NCBI GenBank assembly: GCA_905215465.1
Contig: CAJMPT010000003.1
Coordinates: 41,869 to 105,868, forward strand
Direction of reading: 5' to 3'
From: an uncultured bacterium
Lineage (GTDB): Bacteria; Actinomycetota; Coriobacteriia; Coriobacteriales; Atopobiaceae
Length of the DNA stretch: 64,000 nt
Numbering within the stretch: position 1 is the stretch's first letter; each line of letters opens with the position of its first letter. The notes beneath the pieces are model-generated. The model ran no database searches. It saw only the letters and a program-made list of their open reading frames with translations, and was not told the DNA's origin. This document shows, piece after piece, positions 1-8,549 of the stretch. Made by a program: the position numbers and the translations under genes.

Positions 1-1
1 C

Positions 2-184
2 GAGTACTTCGAGCTGGGTCAGCGCCTGGGCACCTTTGGCTACAGCGTGAGGAAGAAGCCCGTGGGCGGTGCGGGCAAGAAGGCCGCAACTGGCAAGAAG
101 GCCGCCGCGGGCAAGAAGGCCGCAACTGGCAAGAAGCCCGCTGCCAGCAAGAAGCCCTCTGACCCCAGGAAGCCCCGCCGCTAG
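2..184 (+). CDS. C-terminal end of an unknown protein with a Lys/Ala-rich tail (partial)
   Basis: This is the 3' end of a plus-strand gene that begins outside the window. The visible 60 residues start EYFELGQRLGTFGYSV and end in a basic tail made of repeats of the type GKKAAT/GKKAAA, followed by SKKPSDPRKPRR. Such tails often bind nucleic acid, but the fold upstream is not visible and I do not recognise the family. Its TAG stop overlaps the stop of the convergent recQ gene in a shared CTAG, so no intergenic terminator separates them. Confidence 0.6.
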   Translation, partial: EYFELGQRLGTFGYSVRKKPVGGAGKKAATGKKAAAGKKAATGKKPAASKKPSDPRKPRR

Positions 185-2112
185 GCGTTGATCTTGGCCA
201 GGAAGAGCTCGCCGTAGGCCTGGGCCTTCTTGGCGCCCACGCCGCTGACGTCGAGGAACTCGTCCAGGTCGCGCGGCCGCTTGGCGCACATGTCCACCAG
301 GGTGGCGTTGCTGAAGATGAAGTACGGCGGCACCTGCTGCTCTCGTGCCAGCTCGGTCCTGAGCTCGCAGAGCCGCCGGTAGAGGGTCTGGGCGTCCTCG
401 TCCAGCTGTTCGAGGTCGGCCGCCGCGCGCCTCTTGGAAGAGGCCGTGCCCGAAGCGCCGCGCTTTTCTCGCCGCTCGTGCTGCCTTCCCCTGGCCTGCT
501 TGACCATGAGGGGCTGGCCGTCGAGGAGCCGCGTGCGCATGAACGTCACGCCAGCCTCCGTCAGGCGGATGACGGGGTAGTCGCCGGCGCTTCTGGCGAG
601 CAGCCCCCGGTACACCAGCTCGTCGAGAAGGGCGCGCAGCTGCGGTGCGGGCACGTCCCTCATGAGGCCGTAGGTGCTCATCTGGTCATAGCCGCGCGAG
701 AGGATCCTCTCGGCGCGGGAGCCCTTGAGCACGTCGACGATGGTTGAGGCGCCCGCCTCGCGCCCCCGCTGGGCAAAGCGAGCCACGCACGAGACCACCT
801 TGAGGGCGTCCGTGGTGGCGTCCACCTCGTCAAAGTCCGTCAGGCAGTTGCCGCAGCTGCCGCAGTAGGCAGGCGCCTCCTCGCCAAAGTAGCGCAGGAT
901 GAAGGCGCGCAGGCAGTCCGTCGTGGTGCAGTAGAAGGTCATCTGGGCCAGGCGCCGGGCATCGTGGGCCTGAATCTCCTCCAGCTGCTCGGGCGTGAGG
1001 TCCTCTCGCCCCTCGCCGCTCTTGGAGAGAAGGAACTCCTGCGTGTGAACGTCGCCGGGCGAGTAGAACAGCAGGCACTCGGCGGGCGTTCCGTCCCTTC
1101 CCGCGCGGCCAGCCTCCTGGTAGTAGTTCTCCAGGCAGCTGGGCATGCTGTAGTGCACCACGTAGCTGACGTTTGACTTGTCGATGCCCATACCAAACGC
1201 GTTGGTGGCCACCATCACGCCGGCCCGGTCAAAGAGAAAGTCGTCCTGGTTGCGCCGACGCTCCTCGGCAGAGAGGCCGGCGTGGTAGCGCGTGGCCGCG
1301 ATACCCGCCTCGCGCAGCAGGTCGCAGACGGCCTCGACGTCCTTGCGGCGTGCGCAGTACACAATGCCCGAGCGGCCGGGGCGCTTTTGCACAAAGGCCA
1401 AGAGCTCGCGGTTCTTCTCGGCGCCACCGTGGACGCGGGACACAAAGAAGCTCAGGTTGGGGCGGTCAAAGCTTGCCACCACCGTGAAGGGGTCGGCAAG
1501 GCCCAGGGAGGCGCGGATGTCCTCGCGTACGGCGCGGGTTGCCGTGGCGGTGAGGGCCATGACGGGCGGCTGCGCGGGCAGAGCGTCAATGAAGCCAATG
1601 ATGCGCTGGTAAGAGGGCCTGAAGTCGTTGCCCCACTGCGAGATGCAGTGCGCCTCGTCCACGGCGAGCAGTGCCACGCCGCGGGCGGCGGCAACCTCCA
1701 GGAAGCGCGGGTCGTCCAGGCGCTCGGGCGCCACGTACAGAAGCGCCACGGCCCCGGACGCCACGCCGTGAAGGACGTCCGCCTGCTCGGAGGGGGAGAG
1801 CGTGGAGTTGAGGCAGCTTGCGGCCACGCCGTACTGGTGCAGGCTTCCCACCTGGTCCTTCATGAGCGAGATGAGCGGGCTCACCACCACCGTGAGGCCG
1901 CCCGTCTGCCGGGCCAGCACGAGGGCGGGCACCTGGTAGCAGATGGACTTTCCGGCCGAGGTGGGCATGACGGCCAGCACATCGCGGCCGGAAAGCGCCG
2001 CCGAGACGATCTCATCCTGGTGGGGACGGAAGCTCTCGTAGCCAAACGTCTGCCGCAGCACCTCAAGCGCCTGCTGGCTGACGTTCCCTTGGATTTGGCT
2101 GGTGTCCGGCAA
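181..2112 (-). CDS. recQ: ATP-dependent DNA helicase RecQ
   Basis: A 3'-5' DNA helicase of recombination and fork repair, acting in the cytoplasm. Visible in order: Walker A (TSAGKS, about residue 50), DEAH box (VDEAHCISQW, about residue 152), the second RecA lobe ending GMGIDKSNVSYVVH and QEAGRAGRDG, a zinc-binding segment with Cys residues (CLRAF...YCGSCGNC), a winged-helix RQC region, and a C-terminal HRDC domain (FIFSNATLVDMC...VSGVGAKKAQAYGE). The frame stays open upstream to a GTG at 2262, but that extension lacks a ribosome site. I place the start at a TTG at 2112, four bases after a GGGGGAG Shine-Dalgarno; this gives 643 residues, normal for a full RecQ. The start choice is less certain than the identity. 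Confidence 0.93.
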   Translation of the reverse strand: MPDTSQIQGNVSQQALEVLRQTFGYESFRPHQDEIVSAALSGRDVLAVMPTSAGKSICYQVPALVLARQTGGLTVVVSPLISLMKDQVGSLHQYGVAASCLNSTLSPSEQADVLHGVASGAVALLYVAPERLDDPRFLEVAAARGVALLAVDEAHCISQWGNDFRPSYQRIIGFIDALPAQPPVMALTATATRAVREDIRASLGLADPFTVVASFDRPNLSFFVSRVHGGAEKNRELLAFVQKRPGRSGIVYCARRKDVEAVCDLLREAGIAATRYHAGLSAEERRRNQDDFLFDRAGVMVATNAFGMGIDKSNVSYVVHYSMPSCLENYYQEAGRAGRDGTPAECLLFYSPGDVHTQEFLLSKSGEGREDLTPEQLEEIQAHDARRLAQMTFYCTTTDCLRAFILRYFGEEAPAYCGSCGNCLTDFDEVDATTDALKVVSCVARFAQRGREAGASTIVDVLKGSRAERILSRGYDQMSTYGLMRDVPAPQLRALLDELVYRGLLARSAGDYPVIRLTEAGVTFMRTRLLDGQPLMVKQARGRQHERREKRGASGTASSKRRAAADLEQLDEDAQTLYRRLCELRTELAREQQVPPYFIFSNATLVDMCAKRPRDLDEFLDVSGVGAKKAQAYGELFLAKINA

Positions 2113-2355
2113 CGCTCTCCCCCCTCGATCGGCTCGGGTTCCATTGTGGGACAGGGCGGCGGAGCGAGCGGGCAGAAACAATGACCGCTGACTGGCCGCC
2201 AAAAAATCGGTAGGCAAATACTCAGACCAGTTGCAAAACCGCAGGTCGCGTCTGGCCGACACAAAAAAGACCGGACGTTGCTACCAAAAGATAGGTAGGC
2301 CACGCCCGGCCGCGGAGCCATCTCCAGACAAGAGGCCCGTCGAGAAGTCCGTCCG

Positions 2356-3102
2356 CTAGAACAGCACTCCCACCACGATGAGGGCCGCGCTCGCCGCCAG
2401 GACGGCGTAGTCGGCCGCGCCCATGGGGTAGCGCTTGTAGCTGCTCTCGCGAGTGCGCAGGTAAAAGCCGCGCTGCTCGGCGGCAAGGGCGGTGGCGTCG
2501 GTCTTGCCCACCGAGCTCACCAGCAGCGGCACGCACAGCGGCAGCATGAGCTGGATCTTCTTGAGGGGGTTCTTGGTGTCGTACTCGACGCCGCGGGCGG
2601 TCTGGGCCTCCATGATGGCGTTCATCTCCTGGCTGAAGACGGGTACAAAGCGCAGGGCCGTGGTGAAGGTGAAGGCGTAGCGATACGGCACGTGCAGCAC
2701 CTCAACCACGGCGTTTGCCAGGTCGTTCAACTTGGTGACGGTCAGCATGAGGATGAGCGGCAGGGCCACGCCCAGAAGGCGCAGCGCGGCCTTGGTGCCC
2801 GTGACCAGGCCATCGACCGTCACCCACGCGAACACGGGGTCTCCGGTGCGGATGAAGGCCGTCTGCAGGACCAGCATGATCAGCGAGAGCGGCACCATGA
2901 GCTTGGAGAGCGAGACCAGGCCGCCGGCCGCGCGTGCGTAGGTGCCCAGGGCAAAGGTCAGCGCCAGCAGGGCAATGAGCAGCGGGTAGGTGTCTGCCAG
3001 GAAGGTCGCCAGGATGATGCCCGCCGCCAGCGCGAGCTTGGTGACCGGGTTCAGGCGGTGCAGCAGAGAAGTGCCGGGAATGTAGTCGATGACGCTAGTC
3101 AC
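2356..3102 (-). CDS. ecfT: ECF transporter transmembrane coupling protein EcfT
   Basis: Membrane T subunit of an energy-coupling factor importer; it links the ATPases to the substrate-binding S subunit. The 248 residues hold several hydrophobic segments and the two cytoplasmic Arg-Gly coupling motifs of the family (QTARGVEY and AAEQRGF). The start overlaps the end of the upstream ecfA gene by 8 bp, so translation is probably coupled. It is the last gene of an S-A-T operon whose leader encodes consecutive Trp codons, suggesting a role in tryptophan import. Confidence 0.9.
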   Translation of the reverse strand: MTSVIDYIPGTSLLHRLNPVTKLALAAGIILATFLADTYPLLIALLALTFALGTYARAAGGLVSLSKLMVPLSLIMLVLQTAFIRTGDPVFAWVTVDGLVTGTKAALRLLGVALPLILMLTVTKLNDLANAVVEVLHVPYRYAFTFTTALRFVPVFSQEMNAIMEAQTARGVEYDTKNPLKKIQLMLPLCVPLLVSSVGKTDATALAAEQRGFYLRTRESSYKRYPMGAADYAVLAASAALIVVGVLF

Positions 3103-4876
3103 GGTTGACCATCTCCTCCGTGAGGTCGACGATGCCGGAGACCTGGCTTATGCCCGCGAACTCGGGCGAGACGTCCCGCGCGAGCTCGGCGGCCAGGGCA
3201 ACCACCTGCGGCGGCTCCACGTAGGCCGCGCGCATGAGCTCCTCGTTGGCAAAGATCTCCTCGGCCACGCCGCGCGCCAGGATGCGGCCGTTGGCCATGA
3301 CCACCAGGCGCTCCGCGAAGTCCGAGACGACCTCCATGTCGTGGCAGACCATGATGACGGCGCAGCCGCGCTCGGCCATCTCGCGCACCGTCTCCATGAC
3401 GGTCATGCACTCGCGGTAGTCAAGGCCGCTCGTGGGCTCGTCCAGGAGGACGACCTGGGGGTCGAGGACCACCACGGAGGCCAGGGCCACCATCTGCCTC
3501 TGGCCACGAGACAGCGAGAAGGGCGACTCGTCGAGCGGCAGGCCAAAGCGCTCGGCGGCTGCGGCGGCGCGGCATTTGGCCTCCTCCTCGCCCACGCCGT
3601 GGAGGGTCAGGCCAAAGGCCACCTCCTCAAGTACCGTGTCTTTGCAGATCTGGCGGTCCGGGTTCTGGAAGAGCGTGGCGCAGCGCGCGGCGATGGCGCT
3701 GGTGGGGACGTCGTGGGTGTCCATGCCCGCGATGCGCACGGAGCCAAAGGACGGGCGCAGCAGGCCGTTCAGCAGCTTGGTGAGGGTGGTCTTGCCGGCG
3801 CCGTTCTGGCCGACGATGCCCACGAGCTCGCCGGGATAGACGCGCATCTGGAGGTCGTTGACGGCGGCGCCGCCGTTGGGGTACTGGAAGTTGACGCCGG
3901 AGAGCTCCACCACGGGCTCGGCGCCCTCGGCGTGCGGGCGGGCGGCGGGTGCGTGACGCGAGCCGGCGCGGGCCGCGGCCGCCACGTCCTTCTCGCCTGC
4001 GCCGGGGACATGGCCGGCAACGAGGCCCGCCACCAGGTCCTTTGCCTCGGCAATGTTCAGGCAGGGCGTGGTCTGCGGCGCTATCACGCCGCGCTGGGCC
4101 AGGCTGTTTGCCATGCGGGCCACGCGCGGGCTGTCCACGCCCATGGCGCGCAGCTCGGAGGCGTGGCTGAAGACCTCGTGCGGCTCCCCGTCAAAGGCGA
4201 GGGCGCCCTCGTTCATGACCAGCACGCGGCCGCAGTACTTGCTGAGAAGGGCCACCTTCTGCTCGATGACTACAATGGTGATGCCGGCGAGCTCGTTGAC
4301 CTTGCGCAGGGTCTCGAAGACCAGCGTGGAGCTGGCGGGGTCCAGGGCCGCGGTGGGCTCGTCGAGCACCAGCACGCGCGGGGCCAGCGCCAGGATGGCC
4401 GCGATGGCCACCTTTTGCTTCTGGCCGCCGGAGAGCGTGGCGATCTCACGCTCACGCAGGTCGGAGATGCCGACGGTGGCCAGCGTCTGGCTGATGCGCC
4501 CCTCGACCTGGTCGTGCGGGACGCCAAAGTTCTCTAGCCCGAAGAGCATCTCGTCCTCGACGACGGAGGCCACCATCTGGGCGTCTATGTCCTGCAGGAC
4601 GCTGCCCACGATGCGCGAGATGTCCGTCAGGGTGACCTCGCAGGTGTCCTTGCCGTCTATGAGCGTGGCGCCATAGAGCTGGCCGGTGAAGTGGTGGGGG
4701 ATGGCGCCGCTCATGACGGCGGCAAGCGTGGACTTGCCGGCGCCCGACGGGCCGATGACGCCCACGAAGTCGCCCTCGGCAATGGAGAGCGAGACGTGGT
4801 CAAGAGCCGGCCGCGCGCCCTCGCCGTACGAGAACGAGACGTCCTTCAGCTCGATGATTGGGTTGGTTTGGGTCAT
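3095..4876 (-). CDS. ecfA: ECF transporter ATPase, fused A1-A2 double ABC protein
   Basis: A 593-residue protein with two complete ABC ATPase domains in one chain, replacing separate EcfA1 and EcfA2. Domain 1 has Walker A GPSGAGKST, signature LSGGQKQK and Walker B VLVLDEPTAALDP. Domain 2 (from about residue 320) has GQNGAGKTT, LSRGQRQM and VVLLDEPTSGLD. An Ala/Arg-rich linker of about 50 residues joins them. It powers import through EcfT and the S protein encoded upstream. Downstream it overlaps ecfT by 8 bp; upstream it is separated from the S gene by about 100 bp that contain a terminator-like hairpin, so S and A/T may be made in different amounts. Confidence 0.93.
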   Translation of the reverse strand: MTQTNPIIELKDVSFSYGEGARPALDHVSLSIAEGDFVGVIGPSGAGKSTLAAVMSGAIPHHFTGQLYGATLIDGKDTCEVTLTDISRIVGSVLQDIDAQMVASVVEDEMLFGLENFGVPHDQVEGRISQTLATVGISDLREREIATLSGGQKQKVAIAAILALAPRVLVLDEPTAALDPASSTLVFETLRKVNELAGITIVVIEQKVALLSKYCGRVLVMNEGALAFDGEPHEVFSHASELRAMGVDSPRVARMANSLAQRGVIAPQTTPCLNIAEAKDLVAGLVAGHVPGAGEKDVAAAARAGSRHAPAARPHAEGAEPVVELSGVNFQYPNGGAAVNDLQMRVYPGELVGIVGQNGAGKTTLTKLLNGLLRPSFGSVRIAGMDTHDVPTSAIAARCATLFQNPDRQICKDTVLEEVAFGLTLHGVGEEEAKCRAAAAAERFGLPLDESPFSLSRGQRQMVALASVVVLDPQVVLLDEPTSGLDYRECMTVMETVREMAERGCAVIMVCHDMEVVSDFAERLVVMANGRILARGVAEEIFANEELMRAAYVEPPQVVALAAELARDVSPEFAGISQVSGIVDLTEEMVNRD

Positions 4877-4927
4877 GGGAGCCCTTCTTCTGGGTCTGCT
4901 GCCGTCGGATGCTGGTCCCGCGGCGAG

Positions 4928-4961
4928 AAAAACGCGCCGGCCCGGGGGGTGGGTCGGCGCG
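4928..4961 (-). terminator. Intrinsic terminator between the ECF S and A genes
   Basis: Read on the minus strand, a GC stem (CGCGCCG paired with CGGCGCG, continuing through CC/GG pairs) is followed by five T residues. It lies inside the presumed operon, after the S gene, and could thin out transcription into ecfA-ecfT. Confidence 0.7.
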
Positions 4962-4980
4962 TCTCATGGTACCTAATGAG

Positions 4981-5559
4981 CTACTTGTTCAGGACCTTCT
5001 TGATGGGGATGTAGAGGGCCTGGACGATGATGGCGTTGAAGGCGCCGGTCATGGCGACGACGGGGGCCATGACCATGATGAGCTGCGGGTTGCGCTGGAC
5101 AAAGCAGGCAAAGATGACGGCGTAGATGAGGCCGGAGATGCAGGTGACCACAAAGGTGCCGACGAGGGGCAGGACCTTCTTGGCACCGCCGTTGCCCAGG
5201 GCGGAGACCAGCAGCGCCATGACCACGGCGGCGACGGGCTCGGCGATGAGGTCGGGGCCCTTGACGGAGGCGGTGATTTGGATCACCACGCCGGCGAGCA
5301 GGCCGATGACAGCGGCCTGGCCGATGTTGGGCCTGATGATGAGTATCTCGAGGCAGAAGGCCGCGATGATGAACTCGGGCGAGAGAAAGCCGCCAGTGAG
5401 GCCGGAGAAGAACTTGCTGACCGTCATGTTGAGGACAAAGCCAGCGGCCAAAAGAATCGCGTAGAGGGTGAGGGCCTTGAGGTCGAGCTTGCCGCGGTCG
5501 ACGGTGGTGACGGTGCGGGCCTGCTGGACGTTGGCGGTGTTGGTGTTCTGCTGGGACAT
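4981..5559 (-). CDS. ECF transporter substrate-binding membrane protein, probably tryptophan-specific
   Basis: A 192-residue integral membrane S component with about five or six hydrophobic segments after a polar N terminus (MSQQNTNTANVQQ). The start at 5559 follows a good GGAGAAACACC ribosome site; an in-frame extension upstream runs through the terminator hairpin and is rejected. It is followed by ecfA and ecfT. Substrate is inferred, not read from the protein: the transcript leader encodes a short peptide with three consecutive Trp codons followed by an intrinsic terminator, the hallmark of attenuation by charged tRNA-Trp. It would then act like TrpP-type importers. Another aromatic substrate cannot be excluded. 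Confidence 0.78.
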   Translation of the reverse strand: MSQQNTNTANVQQARTVTTVDRGKLDLKALTLYAILLAAGFVLNMTVSKFFSGLTGGFLSPEFIIAAFCLEILIIRPNIGQAAVIGLLAGVVIQITASVKGPDLIAEPVAAVVMALLVSALGNGGAKKVLPLVGTFVVTCISGLIYAVIFACFVQRNPQLIMVMAPVVAMTGAFNAIIVQALYIPIKKVLNK

Positions 5560-5605
5560 GGTGTTTCTCCTTTGCTTGGCGGCATGTGCCTGGGATTTGG
5601 CGAAC

Positions 5606-5638
5606 AAAAAAGGGCCCCCGGTCAAACCGGGAGCCCTT
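5606..5638 (-). terminator. Leader terminator (attenuator) of the ECF operon
   Basis: On the minus strand a 12-bp stem with one G-T wobble (AAGGGCTCCCGG against CCGGGGGCCCTT, loop TTTGA) is followed by TTTTTTG. It lies about 30 nt after the stop of the Trp leader peptide and about 45 nt before the S-gene start. I could not identify the competing antiterminator pairing by eye. Confidence 0.82.
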
Positions 5639-5667
5639 CCATTCGCGTAATTATGGCGCGACAAGAC

Positions 5668-5730
5668 TCACGATCGACCGACCGAGTTCGAGTTGCGCCA
5701 CCACCAGTTGTTGTTCATGGACTTGAACAT
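5668..5730 (-). CDS. Tryptophan leader peptide of the ECF operon
   Basis: A 20-codon ORF starting MFKSMNNN, then Trp-Trp-Trp, then RNSNSVGRS and TGA. An AGGAG sits seven bases before the ATG at 5730; a second in-frame ATG at 5718 would give 16 residues. Three Trp codons in a row are extremely unlikely by chance. Together with the terminator just downstream, they identify a classical attenuator leader: ribosomes stalling for lack of charged tRNA-Trp would favour readthrough into the transporter genes. A possible -35/-10 pair (TTGCGC, 18 nt, TAAATT) lies further upstream but is weak. Confidence 0.85.
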   Translation of the reverse strand: MFKSMNNNWWWRNSNSVGRS

Positions 5731-5958
5731 CTGGGCGCTCCTCTCTGTGGTCGTCGTCATCTCTTACGCTTGGCGCACAATTTACTCCGCCGCATTGCCG
5801 CCGCGCAATCCTTTTTTCGTTAACGCTTTGTGAACTGGTGTCAGCAGATTGGAACCAGTCGGTAACGGAGGGTGTGCTCGGCTTCCCGCATGCGCGATGC
5901 TGTTTTATGGGTTGCAACCACGTAAATCGGCATCATATTAAACAGCATTCCAGCTCAG

Positions 5959-6663
5959 CTAGCGTGTGACGTAGATCTCGAAGGAGTTGCTGGCGCCGCG
6001 ATACCTTGCGATGGAGTATTCGACGGCTCGCCCCTGGGCGTCGTAGCCGATGGTGTGGAAGAGGATCAGGGGGTCGCCGTCCTCCACGTCCAGAAGCGCC
6101 ACCGTTGCACCTTCCGCCTTGACGGCCTCAAAACGGCGCCGGGCGTTGGCTACCGGCTCGCCGCACTCCTCCATCGCGGCGTAGAGGCTTTTGTTATTGA
6201 AGTCGAACTTATCGAGGCCGGGGTAGAGCGCGCACGGGATGTAGCTCTCGACAAAGACGTTCGGGAGGTCGTCGACGTAGCGGAGGCGGACGAGCTTGAA
6301 GACCTTCTCCTTGGCCTTGAGCCCAAGGCGGCCGGCGACCTCCTGGCTTGCCAGCTCGGAGCGGAAAAGAATCACGTTTGTCTTGGGCAGGCGGCCTTCC
6401 AGGCGCATGGCGTCCTCGAAGCTGCGGACGCTCATGGTAAAGGACTGCTCGACCTTCGGCTTGGTGACGATGGTGCCCCTGCGGCGGCGCTTCTCGACAT
6501 AGCCGTCCGCGGCCAGGATCTGGAGTGCCTGGCGGACGGTCGCGCGGCTCACGCCGTAGGACTCGGCGAGCTCGAGCTCGGAGGGAATCGTCTCGCCGAT
6601 CGGGTACGTGCCATTATTTATCTTGTCGAGAATATCTTCTTTGATGTTGTCGTAGAGGTTCAT
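5959..6663 (-). CDS. GntR-family transcriptional regulator (HutC/UTRA type)
   Basis: A 234-residue repressor-type protein. Residues 1-70 form the GntR winged helix (IPSELELAESYGVSRATVRQALQILAADGYVEKRRRRGT), and residues from about 85 to 230 form the UTRA effector domain (VFVESYIPCALYPGL, EYSIARYRG). It lies downstream of the PTS genes on the same strand, so it most likely regulates the PTS and the divergent deoC/manA genes in response to a sugar phosphate. A hairpin at 6738-6771 separates it from the IID gene, so it may have its own promoter or be reached by readthrough. Confidence 0.9.
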   Translation of the reverse strand: MNLYDNIKEDILDKINNGTYPIGETIPSELELAESYGVSRATVRQALQILAADGYVEKRRRRGTIVTKPKVEQSFTMSVRSFEDAMRLEGRLPKTNVILFRSELASQEVAGRLGLKAKEKVFKLVRLRYVDDLPNVFVESYIPCALYPGLDKFDFNNKSLYAAMEECGEPVANARRRFEAVKAEGATVALLDVEDGDPLILFHTIGYDAQGRAVEYSIARYRGASNSFEIYVTR

Positions 6664-6737
6664 GGTGTCTGCCGTTCAGGGTGAGGATGTGGCCTCTTAT
6701 TGTACTTGCCGAGGCCGCGATGAGCTTTGGGAAGGCT

Positions 6738-6771
6738 GCGGGCGGGCCGCTGTGTAAGCGGTCCCGCCCGC
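6738..6771. terminator. GC hairpin between PTS IID and gntR genes
   Basis: A strong inverted repeat (GCGGGCGGG and CCGCT pairing with AGCGG and CCCGCCCGC, loop GTGTA). No clear T-run follows on the minus strand, so it may stabilise the upstream PTS mRNA rather than fully terminate. Confidence 0.5.
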
Positions 6772-6801
6772 GAAGGAACGTCTATTTGCTGCCGGCGCGG
6801 A

Positions 6802-7653
6802 TTAGAACACGCCGATGAGGCACAGCAGCGTGACCGCCACGGTGAGGATCGCGATGACCTTGGTGGGGCTGTACTGCTTCTTGCCGAGCATCCACCAGGT
6901 CAGAAGGACCGCCGCCAGGGGGAGGATCCCGGGGAATACGCCGTCGAGCGTCGTCTGGAGCGGCTGCCACTCGCCGCCGAGCGGGATGTTGATCGCGGTG
7001 GTCAGGGCGATGTTGCCGGCCGAGAGCGCGCCGATGACCATGACGCCCAGGATGTTGAACGCGTCGGTGATGCGTCTTGCGTTCTCGCCGACGATCACGT
7101 CGATGGCGCCCACGCCGAGCTTGTAGCCGGTGTGATAGCTGATGTAAGAGATCGCGGTGCCCACGATGGCGTAGGCGATTATGTAGAACAGGGGGCCGAT
7201 GATGCTGCCGCCGGATGCAAGACTCATTCCGATCGAGAGCAGGATCGGGACGATGATGCCCTGGATGATGGAGTCGCCGATGCCGGCGAGCGGGCCCATG
7301 AGCGTGGCCTTGATGTTGTTGGGCATCTCCTCGGAGACGCCGCCGCCGTTGGCGATGTTTTCCTCGAGGGAGGTGACGATGCCGTTGATGATCTGGCCGG
7401 TCTGGGGCTCGGTGTTGAAGAAGACCGAGTGGCGGACCAGAAGGCGGCGCTTGGCCTCGGGGTTGTCCTTATAGTACTTATTTGCAAAGGGAATGTAGGC
7501 CCAGGCATAGGCGTGGCCCTGGAGCTTCTCGTAGCTCATCGAGGCGAGGTGGGTGAAGCCCCAGCGCAGCCAGATCCTGTTGAGCTCTTTTTTGCTGAGG
7601 TGCCCCTGTCCGCTTGCGTCGGTCGCGGGGCTGGCGGTGATCTGCTTATCCAT
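6802..7653 (-). CDS. PTS mannose/fructose/sorbose-family transporter subunit IID
   Basis: A 283-residue membrane component of a mannose-class PTS permease. Family features are the N-terminal LSKKELNRIWLRWGF segment, the conserved TEPQTGQIINGIVTSLEENIANGG region and the GPLAGIGDSIIQGIIVP motif, followed by hydrophobic segments. It forms the sugar channel with IIC, encoded 20 bp upstream, and is fed phosphate by the IIA and IIB domains. The order IIAB-IIC-IID is typical. Sugar specificity cannot be read from the sequence. Confidence 0.93.
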   Translation of the reverse strand: MDKQITASPATDASGQGHLSKKELNRIWLRWGFTHLASMSYEKLQGHAYAWAYIPFANKYYKDNPEAKRRLLVRHSVFFNTEPQTGQIINGIVTSLEENIANGGGVSEEMPNNIKATLMGPLAGIGDSIIQGIIVPILLSIGMSLASGGSIIGPLFYIIAYAIVGTAISYISYHTGYKLGVGAIDVIVGENARRITDAFNILGVMVIGALSAGNIALTTAINIPLGGEWQPLQTTLDGVFPGILPLAAVLLTWWMLGKKQYSPTKVIAILTVAVTLLCLIGVF

Positions 7654-7673
7654 AGTTAGTCTCCGTTCTTCCT

Positions 7674-8516
7674 CTAAAACAGGTCGTCGTCTTCGTAGAC
7701 CGCGTTGGCGGAGCCGTTAGCCTCGGCGGCCTCGGCTTGCGCCGCGGCGGGGGCTGGCTTGCCGTTGGAGAGGAACACGAGGTATGCGACGAGGGCGGCG
7801 ATGAACACGATCGCGATCATGGACAGGCCGGCGAAGGAAAGAAGAACGAAGCCGGCGAGGAAGAAGATCAGCTGGAGCTTGTCCTTGATGACGATGTTCA
7901 TCAGCATGCCGATGCCGAGAGCGGGAAGGACTCCGCCGAGGACCGAGATGATGTGCGTGACAATCTCGGGGACGCTGCTCAGGAGCGTGTCGACGACGCC
8001 CTGGCCAAAGAAGACGACGAGGAACACGGGGACCGCGCGGATAAAGAAGGTACAGATCTGGGGGTAGATGATGTGCCACAGGGTGATGCCGTGATCGTCG
8101 TTGTTTTCGGCGGCCTTCTGGGCGCCGTTGTTAAAGAACGAGTAGAGGGCCATGCGGGTGTTGTAGAAGATCAGACCGAGCGTCTGGCCCATGAGGACCG
8201 AGAGGGTGACGGCGATGGCGGGGTCCTTGGTGGTAGCCAAGGCCAGGCCGATGCCGCCGTAGGACGCATAGGTGATCTCAGAGTTGGTGGCGCCGCCCGT
8301 GGAGAGGTTGGCGATAAAGACCGCCTGGACTGCGACGCCGCACAGGACGCCGGAGGTCACGTCACCGAAGACGAGGCCGCACAGGAGGCCGGCGACGAGC
8401 GGGCGACCCATGATGTAGTAACCGCCGGTCATGCCCATGAGGCAGCAGCTCTCGATGGCGCCCAGGTAGCAGAACACGCCACACATGATGGCCGGGAAAA
8501 GCAGCGAGAGGTTCAT
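7674..8516 (-). CDS. PTS mannose/fructose/sorbose-family transporter subunit IIC
   Basis: A 280-residue polytopic membrane protein of the EII-Sor/IIC family: the start MNLSLLFPAIMCGVFCYLGAIE is followed by about eight hydrophobic segments, with MGRPLVAGLLCGLVFGD and STGGATNSEITYASYGGIGLALA in the family positions. The C terminus is an Ala/Glu-rich cytoplasmic tail. It forms the translocation unit with IID. It lies 33 bp after the IIAB gene and 20 bp before IID, within one minus-strand operon. Confidence 0.93.
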   Translation of the reverse strand: MNLSLLFPAIMCGVFCYLGAIESCCLMGMTGGYYIMGRPLVAGLLCGLVFGDVTSGVLCGVAVQAVFIANLSTGGATNSEITYASYGGIGLALATTKDPAIAVTLSVLMGQTLGLIFYNTRMALYSFFNNGAQKAAENNDDHGITLWHIIYPQICTFFIRAVPVFLVVFFGQGVVDTLLSSVPEIVTHIISVLGGVLPALGIGMLMNIVIKDKLQLIFFLAGFVLLSFAGLSMIAIVFIAALVAYLVFLSNGKPAPAAAQAEAAEANGSANAVYEDDDLF

Positions 8517-8549
8517 ATCCGTTCCTTTCTTTGTGATGCGACGAGGCCC

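Noticed and set aside
5651..5917. An 88-codon minus-strand frame in the ECF leader
   Set aside because: No ribosome site or recognisable protein; the overlapping 20-codon Trp leader with a good ribosome site explains the region better.
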